Origin: Shewanella sp. ANA-3 | GTDB taxonomy: Bacteria > Pseudomonadota > Gammaproteobacteria > Enterobacterales > Shewanellaceae | DNA length: 64,000 nt | Reading direction: 5' to 3' | Assembly: GCF_000203935.1 (NCBI RefSeq) | Contig: NC_008577.1 | Span: forward strand, 2,542,001-2,606,000 | Part shown: positions 25,673-36,282 of the stretch, piece after piece | How positions within the stretch are numbered: the stretch's first letter is position 1 | Layout of the letters: every line of letters begins with the position of its first letter | Position numbers and translations under genes: made by a program | The notes under the pieces: model-generated | The model's input: only the letters and a program-made list of their open reading frames with translations | What the model was told of the DNA's origin: nothing | Database searches by the model: none

Positions 25673-27055
25673 TTAGGCAATCAAGATAAAGCCAAAGAAC
25701 GCAATCACAGCGGCAATTAACGCATAGGGTAACTGAGTCACCGCATGGCTCACTAAGTTACAACCAGAGCCTTGTGCGGCCAATACGGTTGAATCTGAGT
25801 AGAAACACGCTTGGCTACCAAATGATGATGCCGACAGCAGCGCACCAATCACCAGTGGAATATCCGCACCAACCGATTGCGCCAGTGGCATCACAATTGG
25901 AATGGTCACCGCAAAAATACCCCAGCTTGAACCCGTCGCAAAGGCAAGGATCGCCATAGAGAGGAATACTACCGCAGGCAACATCTTAGGCGTCATGAAT
26001 GGGCTCAATGATTCAATCACATATTGTGGCAGCAGCAGCGCATCACATACATCCTTAAACACGAATGCGGCGATCACGGTACCAATAGCGGGCAGCATGC
26101 TCTTAAAACCATCGATCATCTGATCCATCATTTCTGACAGTGGCATTAAACGTTGCACTGCATAGTAAGGCAGCGTGATAACTAATGTCGCTAACAAGCC
26201 CTTCCACACGTCGATATCAAAATAAACGGTAAAGGCAACCAGTAGCAGAATAGGCACTAAGAAGTTGTGCAGCTTGCCCTGATTGTCGGCATGCTTAAAC
26301 TCTTCTTCAATCGCAGCAATCGCGTATTCGTCAGAGGTTTGTACCTGGTCTAAATCGACTTGCGCCTCAGCAGGTTCACCTTGGGCGGCGCGCAGCTGGG
26401 CTTTTTTCATCGGACCAATGGCAGGCACAACACCTAACACCACCAGTAACACCATAGCTACGGCTAACCAAGCGTAAAGCATGTAGGGGATCGCCTGCAT
26501 ATATACGCTAATGCCCTGACCTTCTGCCGCCACACCGTTATCGACCAGCAAGCCACCAAAGAATACTGCCCAGGTGGATAATGGCACGAGCACGCACACT
26601 GGCGCTGCGGTAGAGTCAACCACATAGGCTAGCATTTCACGGGACACTTTAAACTTATCGGTCACACGCTTCATGGTTTCACCCACGGTTAACGCGTTCA
26701 GATAGTCATCGATAAAAATCACAATCCCGAGAATAAAGGTCATAAACAGAGAGGATTTAGGGCCTTTAGCAAATTTTAGTGCATTTCGACCAAACGCCAG
26801 TGCACCACCAGTACGCACTAACAGGGCAATTAACGCACCAAAACAACCACAGACTAAAATCAACCAACCGATGGTTTCATCGGCCATGACTTTTAATGAA
26901 GTGCTGGCGAAATTATTTAAGACTTGCGACGGATCGAGTAACAGGAAACCAGTTACCGCACCAATGATCAGAGAAAGAATGGGGCGGCGTAACCAAATGG
27001 CCAACACCAATACCACCAGAGGTGGAATAAGACTTAACGCTGTCGGTTCAGACAT
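25673..27055 (-). CDS. NhaC-family Na+/H+ antiporter
   Basis: A 460-residue integral membrane protein with about eleven hydrophobic segments, a central charged cytoplasmic loop (about residues 225-265, rich in Glu/Asp) and the family sequences FIDDYLNALTVGETMKRVTDKFKVSREMLAYVVDSTAAPVCVLVPLSTWAVF in order. These residues, including the membrane-embedded DD and D, mark the NhaC/Na+:H+ antiporter group of the ion transporter superfamily. Some relatives carry amino acids or dicarboxylates instead, so the substrate is not certain. It starts at ATG 27055 with GAGG eight bases upstream and is monocistronic. Confidence 0.85.
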   Translation of the reverse strand: MSEPTALSLIPPLVVLVLAIWLRRPILSLIIGAVTGFLLLDPSQVLNNFASTSLKVMADETIGWLILVCGCFGALIALLVRTGGALAFGRNALKFAKGPKSSLFMTFILGIVIFIDDYLNALTVGETMKRVTDKFKVSREMLAYVVDSTAAPVCVLVPLSTWAVFFGGLLVDNGVAAEGQGISVYMQAIPYMLYAWLAVAMVLLVVLGVVPAIGPMKKAQLRAAQGEPAEAQVDLDQVQTSDEYAIAAIEEEFKHADNQGKLHNFLVPILLLVAFTVYFDIDVWKGLLATLVITLPYYAVQRLMPLSEMMDQMIDGFKSMLPAIGTVIAAFVFKDVCDALLLPQYVIESLSPFMTPKMLPAVVFLSMAILAFATGSSWGIFAVTIPIVMPLAQSVGADIPLVIGALLSASSFGSQACFYSDSTVLAAQGSGCNLVSHAVTQLPYALIAAVIAFFGFILIA

Positions 27056-27795
27056 GCACTTAGGTCCTCTAAATAAGTTGCCTAAAGGGCAAAAGTTTTT
27101 AGAACAGCGCCTGAAATCACCTCGATCACGGACGCCAATATTGCTGCTTCATGATGACTAACTCCGCTGATAAAACCTGCTAAAAGCTTGTTATCTTAGG
27201 TGCCTTGCCAAAAACATCGCGCAGAAAATAAAGCGCATCGAATATCGAGTCAACCATAAATTTATGCTAACCATAAATAATTTTTAATACTGAAATAAAT
27301 ATTGGCATATGCATTTGATTTTAAATGACTTTAAGCCAGCGTAACGAAATCTTTATTTGACCTTAAATGCTTAATAAGCATTCAGTTAATCTGCCTAAAT
27401 ATCAAAAAATCGCTGAATGCCCGATAAAACCGCATTAACTAAAATCACCGCCAGTAAATCAGCGGTTAAGCAAAAACTGATTAACAATTTTATTAACATT
27501 TAACCGTTGAACGGATTTTTAGTTTCAAAAAAAGCGAGCACAGGCTCAAGTAAGCCGTTTGATAGTCGCAAAGGCTGACCCCACTAAAACCAACAGTGAA
27601 TTAGTTTGATACTTTGCATACATTCAGCATTTAAAACTTGTTTTAATTTATTTAAAGCTTGGTTAAAGCATATTTAACTGGGTAGTTTAATGAAAAAAAC
27701 TTGTTATTTGTGCTCAAGCCCCCTTCCTTAAGCCATATAATTTCGTTATGGTGCACAAACTTAAGCCTAAATTAACTGCATGTTTCGAGGTGTAA
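27056..27795. other. AT-rich 740-bp intergenic region between nhaC-type gene and alaA
   Basis: This divergent gap is clearly richer in A and T than its surroundings, especially 27240-27520 and 27600-27700. It should carry both promoters. I see no reading frame, tRNA, or strong terminator in it. Its length would allow a small RNA or an extended control region, but no signal proves one. Confidence 0.5.
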
Positions 27796-29010
27796 ATGCG
27801 CCCTATCATCAAGTCCAACAAGTTGGATACTGTTTGCTACGACATCCGCGGCCCAGTGCACAAGGAAGCCAGACGTTTAGAAGACGAGGGACACCGCATC
27901 CTCAAACTCAACATTGGTAACCCCGCCCCCTTCGGTTTTGAAGCGCCGGAAGAAATTGTGCGCGATGTGATCCTCAATCTTCCCAGCGCCCAAGGCTACT
28001 GTGAGTCGAAAGGATTATTCTCTGCCCGCAAGGCGATTGTGCAGCATTATCAAGCGCAGGGCATTAAAGGCGTCGATATCGAAGATGTCTATATCGGTAA
28101 TGGTGTGTCAGAGCTGATTATGATGGCCATGCAGGGCTTATTAAACACCGATGATGAAGTGCTGCTCCCCTCTCCCGACTATCCGCTATGGACCGCGGCG
28201 GCGAATTTAGCCGGCGGTAAAGCGGTACATTACCGCTGCGATGAAGAGGCGGATTGGTTCCCGGATCTTGATGATATTAAGAGCAAAATTTCGTCTCGTA
28301 CCCGTGGTATTGTGCTGATTAACCCGAACAACCCAACGGGCGCTGTTTACAGTAAAGAATTACTGCTGCAAGTTATCGAGCTCTGCCGCGAGCACAACCT
28401 GATCCTGTTTGCCGATGAAATCTACGATAAGATTTTATACGACGAGGCCAAACATATTCCGGCCGCGAGCCTCTCTGACGATATCTTAACCGTGACCTTT
28501 AATGGTCTTTCAAAAGCCTATCGCGCAGCGGGCTTTCGTGTCGGTTGGATGATGTTGTCTGGCAATCTTAAGGCTGCCAAGAGTTATATCGAAGGTTTAG
28601 AGATGCTTTCCTCGATGCGCCTGTGTGCCAACGTGCCGAATCAACATGCGATTCAAACCGCGCTCGGCGGTTACCAAAGCATTAATGAGCTGATTTTACC
28701 TAGCGGCCGCTTAACCGTGCAGCGCGATACCTGTTATGAGTTATTGAACCAAATTCCCGGTGTGAGCGTGAAAAAGCCCAAGGGGGCACTGTACGCCTTC
28801 CCCAAACTGGACATGAAAAAGTTCAACCTCAGGGATGATGAGCGCTTAGTACTCGATTTGCTCAGGGATAAAAAAATCCTCCTCGTACACGGCAGCGCCT
28901 TTAACTGGCCAGAGCCGGATCATTTAAGAGTGGTGTTTTTACCCTATAAGGAAGATTTGACTAAAGCATTGACAGAGTTTGGCAATTTCCTCGAGACCTA
29001 CAAACAATAA
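27796..29010 (+). CDS. alaA: Alanine-forming aminotransferase AlaA-like (class I PLP enzyme)
   Basis: A 404-residue aminotransferase starting MRPIIKSNKLDTVCYDIRGP, closely resembling E. coli AlaA (YfbQ). The PLP-binding features are INPNNPTGAVYSKELL, ADEIYDKILYD and the Schiff-base lysine in FNGLSKAYRAAGFRVGW. It transfers the amino group of glutamate to pyruvate, giving alanine. The following gene is yfbR, the same neighbour as in E. coli. A terminator (29055-29086) separates them, so they may be transcribed separately. Confidence 0.93.
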   Translation: MRPIIKSNKLDTVCYDIRGPVHKEARRLEDEGHRILKLNIGNPAPFGFEAPEEIVRDVILNLPSAQGYCESKGLFSARKAIVQHYQAQGIKGVDIEDVYIGNGVSELIMMAMQGLLNTDDEVLLPSPDYPLWTAAANLAGGKAVHYRCDEEADWFPDLDDIKSKISSRTRGIVLINPNNPTGAVYSKELLLQVIELCREHNLILFADEIYDKILYDEAKHIPAASLSDDILTVTFNGLSKAYRAAGFRVGWMMLSGNLKAAKSYIEGLEMLSSMRLCANVPNQHAIQTALGGYQSINELILPSGRLTVQRDTCYELLNQIPGVSVKKPKGALYAFPKLDMKKFNLRDDERLVLDLLRDKKILLVHGSAFNWPEPDHLRVVFLPYKEDLTKALTEFGNFLETYKQ

Positions 29011-29054
29011 TGTTTTAGTCTCACCGCCAAGATGACCATTAGGTTAACCTCGAC

Positions 29055-29086
29055 TAAAGCGATCCTCTGGGTCGCTTTATTTTTGC
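29055..29086 (+). terminator. Terminator of alaA
   Basis: AAAGCGA, TCCTCTGGG, TCGCTTT followed by ATTTTT lies 45 bp past the alaA stop. Confidence 0.8.
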
Positions 29087-29264
29087 TGTGCGTAAAAACT
29101 CTTCAATCATTCCACTCACTTATCTACCTTGCCTGTGTTAGGCTAAAGCTTCATCGCCGTACTTTTTTATGCAGTATTTTTAAGCCGTATTTTTAAGCCA
29201 CGCTTCTCACCGATTTGTCTTGAGTTGAGTGTTATGCGGTCCGGCATTCATATAAAGGAGCATT

Positions 29265-29852
29265 ATGAGTCATTTATTTGCCCACCTCGCCCGAATGAAA
29301 CTTATCCAGCGCTGGCCATTAATGTACAACGTGCGCACCGAAAACGTTCAAGAGCATTCGCTGCAAGTTGCCATGGTCGCCCATGCCCTCGTGATTATCA
29401 GTAATAAGAAATTTGGCACCACGCTCGATGCCCATCAGGCGACCAGTTTAGCGATTTTCCATGATGCCAGTGAGATTTTAACTGGCGACTTACCGACTCC
29501 GGTAAAGTACTTTAATAAAGAAATCGAAGCCGAGTATAAGAAGATTGAGGCCATTGCCGAGCAGCGCATGCTCGATATGGTACCCGATGAATTTAAAGAG
29601 GATTATCGCAGCCTGTTTATTAGCGATTACGCCGATCCGATTTACAAAGCCATAGTCAAATCCGCCGATACCCTGTGCGCTTACCTTAAATGTCTAGAGG
29701 AAAACCGCGCTGGCAACACCGAATTTAATACCGCGCGTAAACGACTCGAAGCCATGCTGGCGGCCAATTCCGATCCGGCGGTGAAATATTTTATGGATTG
29801 CTTTGTGCCAAGTTTCACCTTGAATTTAGACGAAATTAACAAGATGTTGTGA
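29265..29852 (+). CDS. yfbR: 5'-deoxynucleotidase YfbR (HD domain)
   Basis: A 195-residue HD-domain phosphohydrolase. The metal ligands are visible in [35 protein letters not shown] and the later Asp of [12 protein letters not shown]. It dephosphorylates deoxyribonucleoside 5'-monophosphates such as dAMP and dTMP and so helps balance dNTP pools. It starts at ATG 29265 with AAAGGAG upstream. The dGTPase-like gene follows after 25 bp, so two dNTP-catabolic HD enzymes form an operon here. Confidence 0.95.
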   Translation: MSHLFAHLARMKLIQRWPLMYNVRTENVQEHSLQVAMVAHALVIISNKKFGTTLDAHQATSLAIFHDASEILTGDLPTPVKYFNKEIEAEYKKIEAIAEQRMLDMVPDEFKEDYRSLFISDYADPIYKAIVKSADTLCAYLKCLEENRAGNTEFNTARKRLEAMLAANSDPAVKYFMDCFVPSFTLNLDEINKML

Positions 29853-29877
29853 TATATCACTCTCGCTAGGAATGCAT

Positions 29878-31218
29878 ATGAGCTCAAGTGTTTGGCAAGA
29901 ACGCCGCCATGGCGAAGATAAACAAAGACGTAATGATCATCGAAGCCCTTTCCAAAGGGACAGAGCAAGGATCCTCCACTCCGCAGCTTTTCGCCGCCTA
30001 CAGGCCAAAACCCAAGTGCTTGGGGTAGGCATGAACGATTTTTATCGCACGCGCTTAACCCATTCACTCGAAGTGTCTCAAATCGGCACTGGCATTGCGG
30101 CGCAGCTCAGCCGCAAGTATCCCGAGCATAAGCCCTTATTAGGCTCGATGAGCCTGCTCGAATCCCTCTGTCTAGCCCATGATATTGGCCATCCGCCCTT
30201 TGGTCATGGCGGTGAAGTCGCACTCAACTATATGATGCGCCACCACGGCGGCTTTGAAGGCAATGGCCAGACGTTTCGTATCCTCTCGAAACTCGAGCCT
30301 TACACCGAGGCCTTTGGGATGAATCTGTGCCGCCGTACTATGCTCGGCATTTTAAAATATCCCGCATCGCAATCACTGCTGTTTGTGGCAGGTTCGCATC
30401 CTGAAATCACCAATCACAGACAGCTTAAACCATCACAATGGCCGCCTGTTAAAGGCATATTCGACGATGATAGCGACATTTTCGATTGGGTACTGGAACC
30501 GTTGTCCGTTGCCGATAGAGCGCGCTTTACCTCCGTTCAACCGAGCCTACAGCCAAACTACCCGCATCTACGCACTCAGTTTAAATCCTTCGATTGCTCG
30601 ATAATGGAACTGGCGGACGACATCGCCTACGCGGTGCACGATCTTGAAGATGCGATTGTCATGGGCATAGTCACCGCCTCGCAATGGCAACAGGATGTGG
30701 CGCCGACACTTAAGCACAGTGGCGATCCTTGGATCCGCCAAGAGCTTGCCGATATCGGCACTAAGCTCTTCTCCCACGAACATCATCTGCGAAAGGATGC
30801 CATCGGTACCTTAGTAAATGGTTTTGTCACCGCCATTATTATCAACGACGATCCGGCTTTCGAGGAACCGTTGCTGCGGTTTAATGCCAGCCTAGAACCC
30901 GAATTTGCTAATGCGCTCAATGTGCTAAAGCAGTTAGTGTTTAAATACGTTATCCGTAAACCTGAGATCCAAATGCTGGAATACAAGGGCCAACAGATAG
31001 TGATGGGACTCTTCGAAGCGTTCGCCTCGGATCCCGAGCGGTTATTACCACTCAATACCCAAGAACGTTGGCGCACCAGTGAGCAGCAAGGTCAAAACAG
31101 CCACAGGGTGTTGGCAGATTATATTTCTGGCATGACGGATGAATTTGCCGGAAGACTGTACCAGCAGTTATTTAGCCCCAAGGCCGGCTCGAACGTGGAA
31201 CTCAGCAAAGAGATGTAG
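29878..31218 (+). CDS. dGTPase-like deoxyguanosinetriphosphate triphosphohydrolase
   Basis: I choose ATG 29878 because AGGA lies six bases upstream; the ATG at 29872 has no room for a ribosome site. The 446-residue protein begins [42 protein letters not shown], has the HD-type metal site ([12 protein letters not shown] and [17 protein letters not shown]) and [18 protein letters not shown]. It is of the type-2 class common in Shewanella and Pseudomonas, shorter than E. coli Dgt. It hydrolyses dNTPs to nucleoside plus triphosphate. With yfbR next door the pair could jointly drain surplus deoxynucleotides. Confidence 0.92.
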   Translation: MSSSVWQERRHGEDKQRRNDHRSPFQRDRARILHSAAFRRLQAKTQVLGVGMNDFYRTRLTHSLEVSQIGTGIAAQLSRKYPEHKPLLGSMSLLESLCLAHDIGHPPFGHGGEVALNYMMRHHGGFEGNGQTFRILSKLEPYTEAFGMNLCRRTMLGILKYPASQSLLFVAGSHPEITNHRQLKPSQWPPVKGIFDDDSDIFDWVLEPLSVADRARFTSVQPSLQPNYPHLRTQFKSFDCSIMELADDIAYAVHDLEDAIVMGIVTASQWQQDVAPTLKHSGDPWIRQELADIGTKLFSHEHHLRKDAIGTLVNGFVTAIIINDDPAFEEPLLRFNASLEPEFANALNVLKQLVFKYVIRKPEIQMLEYKGQQIVMGLFEAFASDPERLLPLNTQERWRTSEQQGQNSHRVLADYISGMTDEFAGRLYQQLFSPKAGSNVELSKEM

Positions 31219-31231
31219 CGCTGAACAGGCA

Positions 31232-31262
31232 ATAAAAAACCACCGCAAGGTGGTTTTTTATT
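31232..31262. terminator. Bidirectional terminator between dGTPase-like gene and eda
   Basis: AAAAAACCACC, GCAA, GGTGGTTTTTT is a compact stem with a GNRA-type loop between convergent genes. Confidence 0.9.
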
Positions 31263-31288
31263 ATCAGTGCGTTCCGCAAGTAAACGGC

Positions 31289-31930
31289 TTAGAGTCCGCC
31301 AATCGCATCTTTACACAATTGGGTGATACGCGCCCAATCGCCCTGCTCCATTGCATCGGTTGGGGCAATCCAGCTGCCGCCGATACAATCCACATTTTTC
31401 AGCGCTAAGTAATCTTTATAGCTGCTTGGCGTAATACCACCCGTTGGGCAGAAACGGATATCCGCTAATGGGCCGGAGAATGCTTTTAGCGCATCCACAC
31501 CGCCCGAAGCTTCCGCTGGGAAGAATTTAAAGTGAGTGTAACCCAGCGCCATGCCCGTCATCACTTCGGATATGCTGGCAACGCCTGGGATCAAAGGCAC
31601 AGGGCCTTGCATACCGGCTTTAAGCAGCTCAACCGTCGCCCCAGGGGTGATAATAAATTGCGCACCGGCAGCAATCGCCTGATCGAGCTGGGCTTCATTT
31701 AAAATGGTACCCGCGCCAACAAGCGCCTCAGGCACTTCTTGGGCGATCTTAGTGATAGCGTCGAGGGCGCATGGAGTACGTAATGTCACTTCCAAAACGC
31801 TGATCCCGCCAGCAACTAAGGCTTTAGCCAACGGCACCGCATGTTCAATCTTGTTAATGACCATAACAGGAACAATAGGGCTGCGTTTAAAAATATCTTG
31901 TGGTTGTAATGACCAGTTATTCTCAAGCAT
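31289..31930 (-). CDS. eda: KDPG aldolase
   Basis: A 213-residue class I aldolase cleaving 2-keto-3-deoxy-6-phosphogluconate into pyruvate and glyceraldehyde 3-phosphate. The catalytic Glu lies in [14 protein letters not shown] and the Schiff-base lysine in [11 protein letters not shown]. The [24 protein letters not shown] stretch is typical. It is the last gene of the zwf-pgl-edd-eda operon, 20 bp after edd. Confidence 0.96.
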   Translation of the reverse strand: MLENNWSLQPQDIFKRSPIVPVMVINKIEHAVPLAKALVAGGISVLEVTLRTPCALDAITKIAQEVPEALVGAGTILNEAQLDQAIAAGAQFIITPGATVELLKAGMQGPVPLIPGVASISEVMTGMALGYTHFKFFPAEASGGVDALKAFSGPLADIRFCPTGGITPSSYKDYLALKNVDCIGGSWIAPTDAMEQGDWARITQLCKDAIGGL

Positions 31931-31950
31931 TGCGGTATTCTTCCTTTGTA

Positions 31951-33777
31951 TTAATAAAGTTCGTCAATGGCGCTGGTACTGCGCGCACCAGTTTCTGGAC
32001 TGCTTAAATTTGAACGCAGTGCCCCAAACAACTCACGGCCCATTCCATAGCGTGAGTGGCGTAAATCGATTTCAGCGGCGGTTCTCGCGGCAAGTTCGGC
32101 ATCGGAGACCAATAAGCTCAGCTCACCGGTCAGTGCGTCGACACGAATCAGATCGCCATCTTGCACTTTGGCAATTAGCCCTCCATCGATAGCCTCTGGC
32201 GTTAAGTGAATTGCGGCTGGTACTTTGCCCGATGCGCCCGACATACGACCGTCGGTCATCAGAGCCACTTTAAAGCCTTTATCCTGCAGAGAGCCTAACA
32301 GTGGCGTTAACTTGTGCAGCTCAGGCATACCGTTCGCTTTCGGCCCTTGGCCTTTAACTACCACCACACAATCTCGGTCTAATGCGCCGGATTTAAACAG
32401 CGCATCGAGTTTGTTTTGATCGTCAATCACCACGGCAGGCGCTTCAACTACACGGTGTTTTTCTTGCACGGCTGACACTTTAATCACCGCACGGCCCAAG
32501 TTGCCCTTAAGCAGTTTTAAGCCACCGTTGTTTTGGAAAGGCGTAGCGACAGACGTTAATACTTCAGTATCTAAGCTGACGGTTGGACCATCGACCCAGC
32601 GCAGCTCGCCATCGAGTAATTTTGGCTCTTGGGTGTAACGACGTAGACCAAAACCGGCAACTGTGTTGACATCCTCATGTAGGAGGCCCGCGTCGAGTAA
32701 TTCCTTGATAAGGAAAGCCATACCGCCCGCGGCGTGGAAGTGGTTAATGTCCGCATGACCGTTTGGATAAACACGGGCCAGCAAAGGAACCGCGTCAGAT
32801 AATTCAGAAAAATCATCCCAGTTCACGATAATGCCAGCCGCACGCGCCGCCGCCACAATGTGCATGGTTAAGTTAGTTGAACCACCCGTTGCCAGTAGCG
32901 CCACTATGCCGTTCACCACGGATTTCTCGTTAACCACTTCACCGATTGGGCTGTATTGAGTGCCAAGCTCTGTTAAGCGGCACACCTGCTTGGCCGCCAT
33001 TTTATTCAGCGCTTCACGCAGTGGGTCGTCAGGATTCACAAAGGATGAACCCGGCAATTGCAGCCCCATGACTTCGAGCATCAGCTGGTTCGAGTTAGCC
33101 GTACCGTAGAAGGTACAAGTGCCAGCGCTGTGATAAGACTGCGCTTCGGCTTCAAGCAGCTGCGCTCTATCGACTTTACCTTGGGCAAATTGCTGGCGAA
33201 TACGGGCTTTTTCCTTGTTTGGGATCCCCGACTTCATTGGGCCTGCAGGCACAAACAGCATAGGTAAATGGCCAAAACTTAAGGCGCCAATCAATAAGCC
33301 CGGCACGATTTTGTCGCAGATACCCAGTAATAAGGCGCCATCAAACATGTTGTGGGATAAGCCCACCGCCGTCGCCATGGCAATCACTTCACGACTCAGT
33401 AAGCTCAGTTCCATCCCGGGTTGACCTTGAGTCACACCGTCACACATTGCAGGTACACCACCTGCGACCTGTGCAACACTGCCCACTTCCTGACAAGCTT
33501 TTTTCAGCAATTCAGGATAGGTTTCATAGGGTTGGTGTGCAGACAACATATCGTTGAATGCGGTAATAATCCCGATGTTAGCTTTGGTCAGTTGACGCAA
33601 TGAATTTTTGTCATCTGGACTACAAGCAGCAAAACCGTGGGCTAAGTTACCGCAGCTTAAGGAGCTACGGTGTACGCCATGGTTACGAGCATCATTTAAC
33701 GCGGCTAAATACGCTTCACGAGATGCTTTGCTACGGGCAATAATTCTGTCGGTAACAGATTGAACGACTGAGTGCAT
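31951..33777 (-). CDS. edd: 6-phosphogluconate dehydratase
   Basis: A 608-residue dehydratase of the IlvD/Edd family that converts 6-phosphogluconate to KDPG, the committed step of the Entner-Doudoroff pathway. Visible cluster ligands are in [13 protein letters not shown] and [11 protein letters not shown], and [28 protein letters not shown] is present. The C-terminal [24 protein letters not shown] is the standard motif. The oxygen-sensitive 4Fe-4S cluster is expected in the active site. The gene lies 12 bp after pgl in the operon. Confidence 0.96.
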   Translation of the reverse strand: MHSVVQSVTDRIIARSKASREAYLAALNDARNHGVHRSSLSCGNLAHGFAACSPDDKNSLRQLTKANIGIITAFNDMLSAHQPYETYPELLKKACQEVGSVAQVAGGVPAMCDGVTQGQPGMELSLLSREVIAMATAVGLSHNMFDGALLLGICDKIVPGLLIGALSFGHLPMLFVPAGPMKSGIPNKEKARIRQQFAQGKVDRAQLLEAEAQSYHSAGTCTFYGTANSNQLMLEVMGLQLPGSSFVNPDDPLREALNKMAAKQVCRLTELGTQYSPIGEVVNEKSVVNGIVALLATGGSTNLTMHIVAAARAAGIIVNWDDFSELSDAVPLLARVYPNGHADINHFHAAGGMAFLIKELLDAGLLHEDVNTVAGFGLRRYTQEPKLLDGELRWVDGPTVSLDTEVLTSVATPFQNNGGLKLLKGNLGRAVIKVSAVQEKHRVVEAPAVVIDDQNKLDALFKSGALDRDCVVVVKGQGPKANGMPELHKLTPLLGSLQDKGFKVALMTDGRMSGASGKVPAAIHLTPEAIDGGLIAKVQDGDLIRVDALTGELSLLVSDAELAARTAAEIDLRHSRYGMGRELFGALRSNLSSPETGARSTSAIDELY

Positions 33778-33789
33778 GAGAGTGACTCC

Positions 33790-34488
33790 TTAAGCGCTCC
33801 AGAACACGTCAACGGGCGTTTTACGCTGCGCTAATACGGCTCTGATGGGCATAGCATTAACATCATCATTTTCTAAGGCTTGACGATATACGGATAATTT
33901 CTGTTCCCCGACCAAATGCAGATAAATCTGTCTGCTATTGAGGATCGCATTCTTAGATAATGTGATCCGGCCATGGGGCGCCGTGGTGGGATTGGTTGCC
34001 ACACACAGGGCTTGAGTGCTCAAGGCATCATTTAACTCGGCGCTGCAAGGGAACCATGAGCAAGTGTGACCATCATTGCCCATACCGAGCACCACTACAT
34101 CGAAGGGACGCGGGAAATTAGACAGCGACTCGGCGGTCATATCGGCGCCCGCTTCGGCGGTGGAAAACATATTCTTTAATCCGCGGAACTTGGCATTGGC
34201 CGCGCGGTTTTGCAGTAAATGTTCACGCACTAACCGCTCATTCGATGCACTGTCTTCCACATCTACCCAGCGCTCATCGGCGAGCGTGACATAAACATCA
34301 CTCCAATCGATGGATTTCATGCTGAGGAGCTCAAACAGTTTCAGCGGTGTTGAGCCGCCGGAGACGACTAAGCTTGCCTTACCGCGGGCATCCACAGCCT
34401 CTTGCAACTGACTGGCGATCTTATTCGCCAACTGTTGCTCGAGCGCTGCGGGTGTATCAAAGGATTTAAATACGGTTTCTTTAATCAT
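33790..34488 (-). CDS. pgl: 6-phosphogluconolactonase
   Basis: A 232-residue DevB-type lactonase with VVSGGSTPLKLFELLS, VTLADERWVDVEDSASNERLVREHLL and VVLGMGNDGHTCSWFPCS in the expected order. It hydrolyses 6-phosphogluconolactone from the zwf product to 6-phosphogluconate in the cytoplasm. Most relatives read GMGxDGHTASLFP, so the Cys and Trp here are small local variations. It lies 9 bp after zwf in the operon. Confidence 0.95.
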   Translation of the reverse strand: MIKETVFKSFDTPAALEQQLANKIASQLQEAVDARGKASLVVSGGSTPLKLFELLSMKSIDWSDVYVTLADERWVDVEDSASNERLVREHLLQNRAANAKFRGLKNMFSTAEAGADMTAESLSNFPRPFDVVVLGMGNDGHTCSWFPCSAELNDALSTQALCVATNPTTAPHGRITLSKNAILNSRQIYLHLVGEQKLSVYRQALENDDVNAMPIRAVLAQRKTPVDVFWSA

Positions 34489-34497
34489 AAAAGCCCC

Positions 34498-35970
34498 CTA
34501 TTCATCCCACGAACGGCCGTCTTTGGTGATCAGCGCGACCGACGCAACAGGTCCCCAAGTGCCCGCAGGATAAGGTTTCGGTTTCTCGTTACTTTGTTCC
34601 CATGATTGGATGATGCCATCCACCCAAGTCCAAGCCTGCTCTACTTCGTCACGGCGAACGAACAGGGCTTGGTTACCGAGCATGGCTTCGAGCAACAGAC
34701 GCTCGTAAGCATCGGCGATACGCTCGTTTTTAAAGGTATCCGAGAAACTCAAGTCGAGTTTGGTGGTTTGTAAACGTTGTTTCTGCTCTAGCCCCGGCAC
34801 CTTGTTCATCATCTGGATCTCAACCCCTTCATGTGGTTGCAGACGGATGGTTAACTTGTTAGGTGGCAAGTTACGGTAGCTTGAGCGATACAAGTTGTGG
34901 GGTGGGTTTTTAAAATACACCACAATTTCAGAGCTCTTGAACGGCATGCGTTTACCGCTACGCAGATAAAATGGCACGCCAGCCCAACGCCAGTTGTCGA
35001 TATCGACACGCAGCGCCACAAAGGTTTCAGTATGGGACTGAAGGTTAGCGCCCTCTTCCTCTAAATAGCCAGGAACAGGACTGCCTTTTAGGAAGCCGGC
35101 ACTGTACTGACCACGGACAGTGTTCTCATAGACATTGTCGGCATTGATTGGGCGCAGCGACTTCAGTACTTTCACTTTTTCATCGCGAATACTGTCAGCA
35201 TCTAAGTTAACTGGTGGATCCATGGCAACCAGTGTCAACACTTGCAGTAAGTGGTTTTGGATCATATCGCGCATCTGACCGGCTTTATCGAAGTAACCCC
35301 AACGGCCTTCGATACCCACTTCTTCAGCAACGGTGATCTGGACATGGTCAATGGTCCGGTTGTCCCACTTAGACGCGAATAACGAGTTAGCGAAACGCAG
35401 CGCAATCAGGTTTTGGACTGTCTCTTTACCTAAGTAATGGTCGATACGATAAACTTGGTTTTCTTTGAAGTAGGCAGAAACTTGATCGTTAATCACACGG
35501 GAAGAAGCGAGGTCAGAGCCAATGGGCTTTTCGAGTACCACGCGAGAATCGCTATGGATAAGATTTTGTTCGTGTAAACAGCGGCAGATATCGCCAAAAA
35601 TCGCAGGAGGGGTGGCAAAATAACTGACCATGACGCGCTCTTCTGGTTTGAGCAATTCATGGAAGGCGCTGTAGCCTGCAGATTCGGTGAAATTCGTGCC
35701 GACATAATGGCAGCGGGACAAGAAGCGTTGGACAGTCTCTTCGCAGAGGGCTTCTTTTACGAAGGTTTTTAACGCAAGGATGACGAGTTCTCTAAATTCA
35801 TCCTGACTGAACTCATCTTTGGCAACCCCAATGACTTTGGTGTTTTTATCCAGAAGTTCAGCTTTATCTAGCTGGTATAAAGAAGGTAACAACTTGCGTC
35901 GTGCCAAGTCGCCTTTAGTACCAAAGAGTACGAAGTCACAAGCTTTGGCGCCTGATGTTGTTTTGCCCAT
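34498..35970 (-). CDS. zwf: Glucose-6-phosphate 1-dehydrogenase
   Basis: A 490-residue enzyme oxidising glucose 6-phosphate to the lactone with reduction of NADP. The nucleotide-binding motif GTKGDLARRKLLPSLY is near residues 18-33, and the substrate site RIDHYLGKETVQNLIALRFAN is in the middle. It is the first gene of zwf-pgl-edd-eda, opposite hexR. A HexR-like palindrome lies 61-78 bp in front of its start, matching the known control of this operon in Shewanella and Pseudomonas. Confidence 0.96.
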   Translation of the reverse strand: MGKTTSGAKACDFVLFGTKGDLARRKLLPSLYQLDKAELLDKNTKVIGVAKDEFSQDEFRELVILALKTFVKEALCEETVQRFLSRCHYVGTNFTESAGYSAFHELLKPEERVMVSYFATPPAIFGDICRCLHEQNLIHSDSRVVLEKPIGSDLASSRVINDQVSAYFKENQVYRIDHYLGKETVQNLIALRFANSLFASKWDNRTIDHVQITVAEEVGIEGRWGYFDKAGQMRDMIQNHLLQVLTLVAMDPPVNLDADSIRDEKVKVLKSLRPINADNVYENTVRGQYSAGFLKGSPVPGYLEEEGANLQSHTETFVALRVDIDNWRWAGVPFYLRSGKRMPFKSSEIVVYFKNPPHNLYRSSYRNLPPNKLTIRLQPHEGVEIQMMNKVPGLEQKQRLQTTKLDLSFSDTFKNERIADAYERLLLEAMLGNQALFVRRDEVEQAWTWVDGIIQSWEQSNEKPKPYPAGTWGPVASVALITKDGRSWDE

Positions 35971-36282
35971 TGCGTTACGCTCTCCTTTGTATGTTGTGTC
36001 CCTTCAAGCCAATGAAGAAATCCACACTTTTGTTGTAATATAACAACAGAATTTGTTAAATGCATCTATTTTTATCAATATTAACATTCTTGCTAACTAG
36101 GCACCTAGGGCATAAATCTGATATGCTTTTTGTGCTTAAATTACTGATGATAGTAAATTCTTATTTCAAAAATGTACTTAAAACTTACTTAAGCAGTGTC
36201 GATTAGTGAGATCCTGAAACAGATCAGCAGCACTAAACAAAAATAAATAAAATTACATTCTCAATTTAGCGGACGTACGCGT
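35971..36282. other. Divergent zwf/hexR control region
   Basis: This 312-bp gap contains the palindrome at 36031-36048 and a weaker HexR-like half-site (AAAATTACA, 36249-36257) close to the hexR start. It carries both promoters. No further gene is visible. Confidence 0.6.
36031..36048. promoter_or_regulatory. Candidate HexR operator in front of zwf
   Basis: TGTTGTAATATAACAACA is palindromic at 16 of 18 positions. Its inner 15-mer (36034-36048) agrees with TGTAATTAAATTACA at 11 of 15 positions. It lies upstream of zwf in the divergent region shared with hexR. Confidence 0.55.
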
